Shown: positions 1 to 5,864 of the stretch, piece by piece
Position numbering within the stretch: position 1 is the stretch's first letter
Layout: every line of letters starts with the position of its first letter
DNA from: an uncultured Gammaproteobacteria bacterium
GTDB lineage: Bacteria > Pseudomonadota > Gammaproteobacteria > UBA9214
Direction of reading: 5' to 3'
Length of the DNA: 6,502 nucleotides
Assembly: GCA_905480305.1 (NCBI GenBank)
Contig: CAJQPV010000012.1
Coordinates: forward strand, 1 to 6,502
Translations under genes and position numbers: made by a program
Notes under the pieces: model-generated
What the model was told of the DNA's origin: nothing
What the model saw: the letters and a program-made list of their open reading frames with translations, nothing else
Databases searched by the model: none

Positions 1-1701
1 ATCGATGGCAAAACAGCTGCCCTTGCCCGGGATGGAATGTAGATAAAGCGGATAGTTGAGAAAATCTGTAATTCGTTGCACCGTTGCGAGTCCGAAACCT
101 GAACCCAGCTTGCGGCTGCGAGTTGGATTATCAAGCTGGAAGAACTCCTCGAAGATTACCCGGTGTCTGTCTTTGGCTATCCCAATACCGGTGTCGCAGA
201 CACAGATGCGCACTGTGTCCTTGCGACGCCGGCAACCAATGAGAACCTTGCCTTTCCCGGTATATTTAATGGCGTTGCTGATCAGGTTCTGCAATATCAC
301 GCGTATCAGGGCCGGGTCGCTATGAACCAGAACACTGCATGGTGAGTATTTCAGCATGATGCCCTTGTCCTGTGCGCTCTGCTGAAACTGGCGCTTTAAA
401 TCTACCAGGAGCCGGTCAATGGGAAAGATGCTCAGGTTGATGCTCAGCTGGCCAGCATCAATTTCGCTGACGCCGAGCAGTTTCTCGAGCAACTCCCGCA
501 TGGCCATACCGGCGCTGCCTATCTGTGTTATCAAGGCATCAAGTTCCGGGGCGTGGTTCCTGACTGACAGCAGTTCTGTGTGAGACAGCAGCGCCTGTAG
601 CGGTTGTCTCAGATCATGGCTTGCTGCAGCGAGAAACCGGGTCTTGGAATCGTTCGCCTGTTCGGCGGCTACTTTGGCCTTGTAGAGGCGCTGCTCGCTC
701 CTCGACAGCTCTTTTTGCGTCTGTTTTTTTGCATCTATTTCCTGCTGCAACATGGCGTTGCTTTGTTCAAGTTCAGCGGTGCGTCTCTTGACCCGTTCTT
801 CAAGCGTATTACGGGCAGTTCTGAGGCCTTCTATGTTCAGTGTCAGCTCCCTGAAAAGGCTCTGCACGATCAGGCCGGTCAGTGTGATCACCAGGATGAA
901 GCTGCTCTCGAACAGGCCCATGGTTACCTGGTTGTCCATCTCGAACGGACCGGTGTTGTTTGCGGCACCCCACAGTACCCAGCCGCAACAAATCAGCGCG
1001 ACCAGTGTAATGCCGCGCAGGCCCAGGCGAATCGCGGCCCACAACAGGAACGGTATGACAAGAAATTGCAGGTTGCCTGCTCCGTGCACTGCAGCAGCCT
1101 CTTTTCCAGAGAACGTAAGTCCGCCGATAAGCAGGGTGGCGCTGATCACAAGCAGCCACTCAATCAAACGACTGTCTGTTGACCATATTTTCGGGAGGCG
1201 CCACCAGCCATAAAACAGCGGCACGAACAGCAAGATTCCGCAGGCATCACCGACCCACCACATCAACCACATTATGTCTAATTCGTCCCAGCGGCCGGCG
1301 CCGCCGAGGGCCATCCCGGTTGCGCCGAGCGTCGCTGCGAATAGTGGTGACAGCATCACGGGCAGGAACAGAAACTTCACAACATCCTCGAATCGTTGCC
1401 CGATATGAATATCAAATCGCCGCAGCAACAGACAGCCGATCATGGCTTCACCAATGTTTCCGACGGTGGCTATCGCAGCAGAAAGCGGCGGTATTCCGAT
1501 CTGCCAGCCGAGAAACGCGATACCCAGTGCAACGACCGGCCACATACGCAGGCCATAGCGGTGGAAGGCAAACAGGGCGATACCGGATGGTGGCCAGATG
1601 GGTGTGATACCGTCATGGTTACCCGATATCTGCAGGCTGACCAGTCCGGTGCCTACATAGGCAAGGGTGAAAAATGCAAGTTTTGCGAGATAGGATACCA
1701 A
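1..1701 (-). CDS. MASE1-domain sensor histidine kinase, C-terminus cut by window edge
   Basis: This is an inner-membrane two-component sensor kinase; 567 codons are open in this frame and the gene continues past the left edge. Residues about 5-285 are a multi-pass hydrophobic MASE1 sensor with the typical IWPPSGIAL motif (Trp36) and WWVGDACGILLFVPL. Residues about 290-350 are a charged coiled coil (ERVKRRTAELEQ). HisKA follows, with the H-box FLAAASHDLRQPLQAL and phospho-acceptor His362. The ATPase domain has its N box at NLISNAIKYT (Asn476), G1 at DTGIG (Asp503) and G2 at GSGFGL (533-538). No Met lies before the first membrane segment: an in-frame TAA sits two codons upstream of the TTG at 1701, so TTG is the inferred start, with a weak Shine-Dalgarno site. 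The first Met would delete the IWPPSG motif. The SHDLRQPLQAL type of H-box is common in hybrid kinases, so a receiver domain may follow beyond the window. Ligand unknown. Confidence 0.93.
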   Translation of the reverse strand, partial: MVSYLAKLAFFTLAYVGTGLVSLQISGNHDGITPIWPPSGIALFAFHRYGLRMWPVVALGIAFLGWQIGIPPLSAAIATVGNIGEAMIGCLLLRRFDIHIGQRFEDVVKFLFLPVMLSPLFAATLGATGMALGGAGRWDELDIMWLMWWVGDACGILLFVPLFYGWWRLPKIWSTDSRLIEWLLVISATLLIGGLTFSGKEAAAVHGAGNLQFLVIPFLLWAAIRLGLRGITLVALICCGWVLWGAANNTGPFEMDNQVTMGLFESSFILVITLTGLIVQSLFRELTLNIEGLRTARNTLEERVKRRTAELEQSNAMLQQEIDAKKQTQKELSRSEQRLYKAKVAAEQANDSKTRFLAAASHDLRQPLQALLSHTELLSVRNHAPELDALITQIGSAGMAMRELLEKLLGVSEIDAGQLSINLSIFPIDRLLVDLKRQFQQSAQDKGIMLKYSPCSVLVHSDPALIRVILQNLISNAIKYTGKGKVLIGCRRRKDTVRICVCDTGIGIAKDRHRVIFEEFFQLDNPTRSRKLGSGFGLATVQRITDFLNYPLYLHSIPGKGSCFAID

Positions 1702-1745
1702 GCTTTAAATTCAATATTTAGTATTGGCGATCAGGGATTGGCCCC

Positions 1746-1775
1746 ATTATGGTCATGGCGGTCATTTTTAGGCAA
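1746..1775 (-). promoter_or_regulatory. Possible sigma70-type promoter for the histidine kinase
   Basis: On the minus strand, TTGCCT (1775-1770) and CATAAT (1751-1746) are separated by 18 bp. They lie about 45 bp upstream of the kinase's TTG start. The match to TTGACA/TATAAT is 4/6 and 5/6. The terminator at 1871-1898 should block read-through from the gene upstream, so a promoter is expected between 1702 and 1870. The exact boxes are inferred from sequence alone. Confidence 0.3.
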
Positions 1776-1870
1776 TTGTTTCAGCAGGGGGTGAACTACG
1801 GCAATTTGATGCATGGATATTAAGATCGGGGTGTTCGGCGTGATGGTGCCATGAATTTGTTTCCGACAAT

Positions 1871-1898
1871 AAAAAAGGCGGACTGTGCCGCCTTTTTT
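1871..1898 (-). terminator. Intrinsic terminator after the 64-residue protein gene
   Basis: An 11-bp perfect inverted repeat (arms 1871-1881 and 1888-1898, six-base loop) has a GGCGG/CCGCC core flanked by A6 and T6. Read on the minus strand it gives a GC stem followed by TTTTTT, 20 bp after the stop codon of the small gene. Because the flanks are A-tract and T-tract, it could work in both directions. No plus-strand gene ends here, so its visible role is to separate the small gene from the kinase. Confidence 0.88.
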
Positions 1899-1917
1899 AT
1901 TTGCTTTCCGGAAGCTG

Positions 1918-2112
1918 TTATTTCTTCCAGTTGGAGAAGTTATCCATGTTGTGAGCCTTGCCATCTTCGTAGCCGGCTGAATAGGCCTCGTTAACGCGCT
2001 GTTCTTCACGTTCCGGGTTCAACAGGTAGCCACCTTGCCAGCCCTGTACATATTCCGGGTCAACGTCCATGCCTTCCATCTGGGTGACTGCGTCATAGTA
2101 TTCCTGGTTCAT
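1918..2112 (-). CDS. Small acidic hypothetical protein, 64 residues
   Basis: I do not recognise a named family. The 64-residue product begins MNQEYYDAVTQMEGMDVDPE and is soluble, acidic and rich in Tyr, Gly, Glu and Asn, with no signal peptide, membrane segment or cysteine. Two related motifs stand out: YVQGWQGGYL (residues 21-30) and AYSAGYEDGKA (43-53), both of the form G-aromatic-x-x-G. This spacing faintly recalls ribosome modulation factor, but I cannot claim homology. The ATG at 2112 is chosen over an in-frame ATG at 2202 because a strong Shine-Dalgarno site (AGAGGAG, 2125-2119) sits six bases upstream of it. The gene is monocistronic: it is divergent from the Sel1 gene and closed by the terminator at 1871-1898. 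A strong ribosome site plus a strong terminator suggests a well-expressed real gene. Confidence 0.8.
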   Translation of the reverse strand: MNQEYYDAVTQMEGMDVDPEYVQGWQGGYLLNPEREEQRVNEAYSAGYEDGKAHNMDNFSNWKK

Positions 2113-2118
2113 CGTGTT

Positions 2119-2125
2119 CTCCTCT
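2119..2125 (-). promoter_or_regulatory. Strong ribosome binding site that decides the start of the 64-residue protein
   Basis: On the minus strand AGAGGAG lies six bases before the ATG at 2112. The longer in-frame ATG at 2202 has no comparable site, so this motif fixes the short 64-residue reading. Confidence 0.75.
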
Positions 2126-2276
2126 AGCTGTAAGTCGTATTCAGTGTGTCCGCAGATGCTTGCTAGTCCATTGTTTCGATTAGATTTAGCACCAATGCGC
2201 ATCAGTATACAGGAGCATTTTTTAGCTCCGTATATCCCTATAGGGAGAGTGGACCCGGCCAGTAATGATGGGTGTA

Positions 2277-2317
2277 TCTTTATGAAAATTCAAAATATTC
2301 TCTCTTTATGGGTATTC
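2277..2317 (+). repeat. Direct repeat TCTTTATGnnnATTC, two copies 26 bp apart
   Basis: Copies lie at 2277-2291 and 2303-2317, identical outside the three central bases (AAA versus GGT). The second copy overlaps the left arm of the inverted repeat at 2308-2365. Spacing of about two and a half helical turns in a promoter region is compatible with a regulator binding array. No known regulator is assigned. Confidence 0.5.
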
Positions 2318-2365
2318 GATGCGCGGAGCTTAATGGGTAGTGTAGGCGCATGAAAAAATACCCAT
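2308..2365 (+). repeat. Interrupted inverted repeat upstream of the Sel1 gene
   Basis: The left arm is ATGGGTATT (2308-2316) then, after two bases, ATGCGC (2319-2324). The right arm is GCGCAT (2346-2351) then, after five bases, AATACCCAT (2357-2365). The arms are fully complementary over 15 pairs, with an asymmetric internal bulge and a 21-base loop. The loop holds another ATGGGTA (2333-2339), and a related ATGGGTG sits at 2268-2274. It ends 41 bp before the Sel1 start codon, so it could be an RNA hairpin in the leader or a paired operator. Confidence 0.55.
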
Positions 2366-2406
2366 GGGATCGTGGCCGCTTATATGGTCAGTAAACGAGG
2401 TGCAAT

Positions 2407-2841
2407 ATGACGGTAGACATAAATAGCCCGGAGTACGCCAGTGGTGTAGCGGCTTTTGAAGCAAAAAACTTTTCCCAGGCAATGCAGTTCCTGTCGCCGC
2501 TGGCTGAAGCGGGAGATGCGGATGCGCAACACCGAGTAGCCATTATGTGCCAGAACGGTTTGGGCGTGGTGCGTAATGATGAGCGCGCCTTTCAAATGAT
2601 GCAGGCTGCTGCAGAGCAGGGTTACGCCATTGCCCAGCACGGGCTCGGATTTATGTATCTTGAAGGTGAATGCGTTGAAAAAAATGCGGCCCGGGCGGTG
2701 CAGTGGTTCCGCAAGGCAGCTGATCAGGGACTGGCTGGTTCGTTGACGACGCTTGCCATAATGTACGAGGAAGGTAATGGCGTTGAGAAAGATCCGGAAG
2801 AGGCCAAACGCCTGTATGCCAGGGCCGGTTTCGATCTATAG
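2407..2841 (+). CDS. Sel1-like repeat (SLR) protein, 144 residues
   Basis: This is a small cytoplasmic solenoid protein; Sel1/TPR-like repeats mediate protein-protein contacts and have no catalytic activity of their own. After an N-terminal half-repeat (about 13-36) there are three consecutive 36-residue repeats: 37-72, 73-108 and 109-144. The recurring pattern is AQHxLGxMYxxGxGVxKDxxxAxxWFxKAAxQG, clearest in the second repeat. The last repeat ends exactly at the C-terminus. There is no signal peptide, unlike many SLR proteins, so an internal partner is likely. The ATG at 2407 is preceded by GAGG six bases upstream. It is the first gene of the apparent four-gene transcript ending with cysG. 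Its partner is unknown; a scaffold or chaperone role for the sulfur-linked genes downstream is only a guess. Confidence 0.92.
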   Translation: MTVDINSPEYASGVAAFEAKNFSQAMQFLSPLAEAGDADAQHRVAIMCQNGLGVVRNDERAFQMMQAAAEQGYAIAQHGLGFMYLEGECVEKNAARAVQWFRKAADQGLAGSLTTLAIMYEEGNGVEKDPEEAKRLYARAGFDL

Positions 2842-2883
2842 CAACAGGTCTGTCGGACTGTTTGTTGTTTGCGGGTTATTACC

Positions 2884-4017
2884 ATGGATCTGACGCCTGA
2901 AGATGCGCTGCGCATTAATGTCTTGCTGGCAAGCCAGATAGAGGCAATCCGGCTCGATGAGTCGCGCATGACATTGTTTGCGCTATCTCAAAAAGGTGAA
3001 GCGAAGGTCAAGCTCAATCCCAACTGTCGTGATGATGCTTATCTGAGAAAGGTGCGCGAAACCCTCTCCAGCCATGTGCTGGGTTCACCCGGTGGTTATC
3101 CGGTCTATTTGAAGCGCTGGACCCGCATGGGGCAGGCGCGTGACGAAGTACTTGAATCACTATTGATGCTGGGTGAGCCGGAAGCGGTTGTGGCGGTGGT
3201 CAATGCGACCGGCGTTACCGATGAGCTTGCCCGCCGTGCCTGGTGGGCATCTCAAACGTCTGATAACGCCCGCTGCATGCTGCAGCAGGCAGCCGTAGTT
3301 AACGGAGAAATGGGACCTGTGCTGGCAGATTTTCTGATTGAATTCCTGCCATTTGAAGAGGATGCCTCCAGCCAGATAAAAACGGTCAGCCTGGTATTGC
3401 AGTCCGATCTTGTTGCTGAAGATGTTCGTACCCGCTTATGGAAGAAAGGGCGTCTCAAGAATTCCTACCTGGTCGGCTTTTTGCAAACCTTGCCGGATGC
3501 ATTGCCTGAACAACGTGATGCACATCCAGCTTACCAGGCAGTTGCCGGGAAACTGTCCGGATTGCTGGCAGCGGAAAATCCGTTTGCAGGGCAGCTATGC
3601 CGCTTACTGAGTCCAGCGGGTCAGGCTTACCTCGATTGTGTCGGGGCTGTGCTGAAGAAGCCTTCTAACCAGGATGTCATGGTAGAGTTGATGCATGCCA
3701 TGGCGGCTTACTCCTTTTCGTTGCCGGTAACAATGCCGAGAAAGTTTCATATAAACGATGTTGCGCGGCTGTCGGTTGAGCCGGGCGGCGGGGCATTGGC
3801 TGATGCGGATGCCCGGCAGTATTTGCAGGCGTTGCTGGACGCATTGCCCGAAGAGGAGAACTGTATACATGCAATGCTGTTTCTTGCCATGCTTGCAGAG
3901 CCGATACTGGACCCGGTATTTTCAAGAACTGATGCCATCGGTACGGTGATGCGTAAAAAACTGCAGCCAGTAACTGAACCAATTAACGAACAGATCAGAA
4001 TTTTGAGGAATGCATGA
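2884..4017 (+). CDS. dsrS: DsrS-like protein (sulfur metabolism, function unknown)
   Basis: This is a soluble, mostly helical protein of 377 residues with no signal peptide or membrane segment. The N-terminus MDLTPEDALRINVLLA, the block GSPGGYPVYLKRWTRMG (67-83) and ELARRAWWA (114-122) match my recollection of proteins annotated as sulfur reduction protein DsrS. DsrS is the last gene of the dsr operon in purple sulfur bacteria, and its biochemical role is not established. The assignment is from memory of the family, not an alignment. I chose the ATG at 2884 because the protein then begins with the family's usual MDLTPED. A TTG at 2869 would add five residues, and neither start has a strong ribosome site. 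It begins 42 bp after the Sel1 gene, and its stop overlaps the glutaredoxin start (ATGA), so the two are probably translationally coupled. Two central cysteines and one near position 48 show no metal-site spacing. Confidence 0.68.
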   Translation: MDLTPEDALRINVLLASQIEAIRLDESRMTLFALSQKGEAKVKLNPNCRDDAYLRKVRETLSSHVLGSPGGYPVYLKRWTRMGQARDEVLESLLMLGEPEAVVAVVNATGVTDELARRAWWASQTSDNARCMLQQAAVVNGEMGPVLADFLIEFLPFEEDASSQIKTVSLVLQSDLVAEDVRTRLWKKGRLKNSYLVGFLQTLPDALPEQRDAHPAYQAVAGKLSGLLAAENPFAGQLCRLLSPAGQAYLDCVGAVLKKPSNQDVMVELMHAMAAYSFSLPVTMPRKFHINDVARLSVEPGGGALADADARQYLQALLDALPEEENCIHAMLFLAMLAEPILDPVFSRTDAIGTVMRKKLQPVTEPINEQIRILRNA

Positions 4018-4274
4018 CTGATATTCGAATGTATTGCACGGCGTTTTGTCCCTACTGTGTGCGTGCCGAGACGTTATTGAAGAACAAGGGTATCAGTGAG
4101 ATCACCAAGATTATGGTGGACTCGGTTCCTGATGGCTTCAGGGATATGATGGAACTGACCGGCCGTCGAACGGTACCGCAAATTTATATCGGCGACCGGC
4201 ATATCGGTGGCTTTGACGATCTTGCTGCACTCGATCGCCAGGGTGGACTGGACCCGTTACTCGAGGCTGTTTGA
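4014..4274 (+). CDS. grxC: Glutaredoxin 3 (GrxC family)
   Basis: This is a small cytoplasmic dithiol glutaredoxin, 86 residues, the usual Grx3 length. It reduces disulfides and glutathione mixed disulfides using glutathione. The active site CPYC is at residues 12-15, with an additional Cys at 8. The cis-proline motif TVP (53-55) and the glutathione-binding GGFDD (64-68) are present, followed by the Grx3-typical LDRQGGLDPLL end. The start is supported by GAGGA seven to eleven bases upstream and by the four-base overlap with the preceding stop. It lies between dsrS and cysG, which suggests thiol or redox support for the sulfur-linked products. It could equally be the housekeeping Grx of the cell. 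Confidence 0.95.
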   Translation: MTDIRMYCTAFCPYCVRAETLLKNKGISEITKIMVDSVPDGFRDMMELTGRRTVPQIYIGDRHIGGFDDLAALDRQGGLDPLLEAV

Positions 4275-4306
4275 GCGCAGGCGTTTTTTACGAAGGTAGA
4301 CAAACA

Positions 4307-5716
4307 ATGGATTACTTGCCGATATTTTTAAAAATTGAAGATCGTCCCTGCCTGGTTGTGGGCGCTGGCAAGGTGGCAGCAAGAAAAATCGCCTTGCTTG
4401 CCAGGGCGGGCGCGCACACCACGGTTGTCTCGCCGGAGGTTTGCGCGGAAGTAAAAGAGCTGATCAAGCAGGACAACGTCAGTTGTATTGAACGACAGTT
4501 CCGGGAAGAAGACATGGACGGGGTCGTTCTGGTCATTGCGGCAACCGATGATGAGGCGATCAATCGCGGTGTTTCAGCGCTGGCACACCAGCATCGGATA
4601 CCGGTCAACGTTGTTAATGCGCCGAATGAGGGTAACTTTATCATGCCGTCGATTATTGATCGCTCCCCGGTACAGGTTGCGATTTCCACCGGTGGTGCCT
4701 CGCCGGTACTCGCGCGGTTGCTGCGTGCCCGTCTGGAGAGTTTTATCCCGGCGGCTTATGGGCGGCTGGCACACCTGGTGAATGACTATCGAGGCAGTGT
4801 AAAAAAGCATTTTTCGAACAGCGGGCAACGCCGCTACTTCTGGGAAAACATTCTGCAGGGAAGAGTGGCTGAACTGTTGTTTGCAGGTCACGAAGAAAAG
4901 GCGCGGGCCGCATTGGAAGAAGCCATTGAAGATACCGATGTGCATTACCAGAGTAGCGGCGAAGTCTATCTGGTGGGTGCTGGTCCAGGTGATCCTGATT
5001 TGATTACTTTCAGGGCCATGCGCCTGATGCAACAGGCTGATGTGGTGGTGTACGACCGGCTGGTGTCGGAGCCGGTGCTGGATATGGTGCGACGCGACGC
5101 TGAAATGATTTATGCCGGTAAGGCCCGTGATCAGCACACACTTAGCCAGGAGAGCATCAATGAATTGCTGGTGCGCCTGGCGAAGGAAGGCAAGCGGGTA
5201 CTGCGTCTCAAGGGCGGCGACCCGTTTATTTTCGGACGTGGTGGCGAGGAAATCGAGACGCTGGCCGAGGAAGGTATTCCCTTTCAGGTGGTGCCTGGAA
5301 TTACCGCGGCGTCTGGCTGTGCCTCCTATGCGGGCATCCCGCTGACGCATCGTGATTATGCCCAGTCAGTCACGTTTGTGACCGCGCATCTGAAGGATGG
5401 CAGCATTGATCTTGATTGGGAAATGCTGGCAAAACCTGCACAAACCATAGTTTTTTACATGGGCTTACATAGCATTCCTGTGATTGGGCGTGAACTTGTT
5501 GCGCACGGGCTGCCAAAACAAACGCCAGTAGCGCTGGTGCAGAAGGGTACGACGCGCCAGCAACGCATCTATATAGAAACGCTGGAATCACTGGCAGACC
5601 TGGGTGAGCGGGAGCAGTTGCAGCCGCCTACTATTATTATCGTCGGTGAAGTCGTAAGCCTGCAGGAGAAGCTCAGCTGGTTTGGCATGAGCAGCCGCGG
5701 ACAACAGACAGGCTGA
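4307..5716 (+). CDS. cysG: Siroheme synthase CysG (trifunctional)
   Basis: This enzyme converts uroporphyrinogen III to siroheme, the prosthetic group of sulfite and nitrite reductases, by SAM-dependent bismethylation, NAD-dependent dehydrogenation and iron insertion. It has 469 residues (E. coli CysG has 457). Residues 1-115 are the NAD-binding dehydrogenase/ferrochelatase domain (VVGAGKVAARK), 116-215 the dimerisation region with FIMPSIIDRSP and SPVLARLLR, and 218-460 the methyltransferase: YLVGAGPGDPDLIT, VVYDRLVS (Asp250), RLKGGDPFIFGRGGEE, VVPGITAASGCASYAGIPLTHRDYAQS and FYMGL. Residue 104, normally the catalytic Asp in NVVDAP, is Asn here, and the equivalent of Ser128 is Thr. The ATG at 4307 restores the canonical MDxLPIF start, with AAGG upstream. 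A TTG at 4271 overlapping the grxC stop would add 12 unconserved residues. It is the last gene of the apparent transcript. Confidence 0.96.
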   Translation: MDYLPIFLKIEDRPCLVVGAGKVAARKIALLARAGAHTTVVSPEVCAEVKELIKQDNVSCIERQFREEDMDGVVLVIAATDDEAINRGVSALAHQHRIPVNVVNAPNEGNFIMPSIIDRSPVQVAISTGGASPVLARLLRARLESFIPAAYGRLAHLVNDYRGSVKKHFSNSGQRRYFWENILQGRVAELLFAGHEEKARAALEEAIEDTDVHYQSSGEVYLVGAGPGDPDLITFRAMRLMQQADVVVYDRLVSEPVLDMVRRDAEMIYAGKARDQHTLSQESINELLVRLAKEGKRVLRLKGGDPFIFGRGGEEIETLAEEGIPFQVVPGITAASGCASYAGIPLTHRDYAQSVTFVTAHLKDGSIDLDWEMLAKPAQTIVFYMGLHSIPVIGRELVAHGLPKQTPVALVQKGTTRQQRIYIETLESLADLGEREQLQPPTIIIVGEVVSLQEKLSWFGMSSRGQQTG

Positions 5717-5835
5717 CGTACTGTTTGTCCCTGCTGGTCCACCTTGTTTTAACCTGCCTGTCTGTAGGACATTTGCCATTGTTGTGACTTTTTCCCGATG
5801 GTAGTCTCGATCTGAATCTGCATGATGCAGACAGG
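5704..5835. repeat. Three copies of CAGACAGG between cysG and gacA
   Basis: CAGACAGG occurs at 5705-5712 (the last codons of cysG), inverted as CCTGTCTG at 5757-5764, and again direct at 5828-5835, about 30 bp before the gacA start. The first two form a perfect 10-bp inverted repeat, ACAGACAGGC (5704-5713) with GCCTGTCTGT (5756-5765). No T-run follows, so it does not look like a standard terminator. It may be a regulator site for gacA or a folded 3' end of the cysG transcript. No standard terminator was found in the 148 bp between the genes. Confidence 0.5.
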
Positions 5836-5851
5836 TAAAAATATAAACACA

Positions 5852-5860
5852 GGGGGAGGG
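5852..5860 (+). promoter_or_regulatory. G-rich ribosome binding site of the response regulator
   Basis: GGGGGAGGG ends four bases before the ATG at 5865 and contains a GGAGG core. This supports that ATG over the in-frame Met codon at position 5. The run of G is unusually long for a ribosome site. Confidence 0.65.
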
Positions 5861-5864
5861 TAAG

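Larger units (their letters stand above)
2113..2406. promoter_or_regulatory. AT-rich divergent intergenic region with several repeats
   Basis: This 294-bp stretch between the divergent small gene and the Sel1 gene must carry the starts of both transcripts. I could not pick a convincing -10/-35 pair for either. It contains a 12-bp perfect palindrome TCCCTATAGGGA (2235-2246), an 8-bp palindrome ATGCGCAT (2195-2202), a small GGAGC/GCTCC hairpin (2212-2229), a direct repeat TCTTTATGnnnATTC (2277-2291 and 2303-2317) and a long interrupted inverted repeat (2308-2365). A plus-strand reading frame at 2114-2353 has no ribosome site and looks spurious. Confidence 0.6.

Noticed and set aside
604..1213. 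Two overlapping plus-strand reading frames (192 and 153 residues) and a minus-strand frame of 116 residues
   Set aside because: They are shadows of the histidine kinase, whose own minus-strand frame gives clear MASE1, HisKA and ATPase motifs. The alternatives have low-complexity composition and no ribosome sites.
1179..1794. Plus-strand frames of 142 and 132 residues
   Set aside because: They run antisense to the MASE1 region of the kinase, are rich in Arg, Ser and Thr in a way typical of shadow frames, and show no family motif.
1837..1851. Possible sigma54 promoter upstream of the kinase (TGGCAC on the minus strand)
   Set aside because: The -12 element is missing: the bases after the expected spacer do not give TTGC.
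2130..2147. Possible GacA box (TGTAAG half-site)
   Set aside because: After the six-base spacer the second half reads TCAGTG, which does not match CTTACA at any position, so this is only a chance half-site.
2239..2249. A string resembling the core of a phage T7 promoter (CTATAGGGAGA)
   Set aside because: Only the initiation portion matches; the upstream half needed for phage polymerase recognition is absent, and there is no phage context.
2114..2353. A 79-residue plus-strand frame in the intergenic region
   Set aside because: It has no ribosome site, no family pattern, and overlaps the promoter side of two divergent genes and their repeats.
2869..2883. Five-residue N-terminal extension of the DsrS-like protein from a TTG
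   Set aside because: The ATG at 2884 gives the family-like MDLTPED start, and the TTG has no better ribosome site.
4574..5350. A 258-residue minus-strand frame
   Set aside because: It is entirely antisense to cysG, which is strongly conserved in its own frame. The product is His- and Gln-rich with no recognisable motif.
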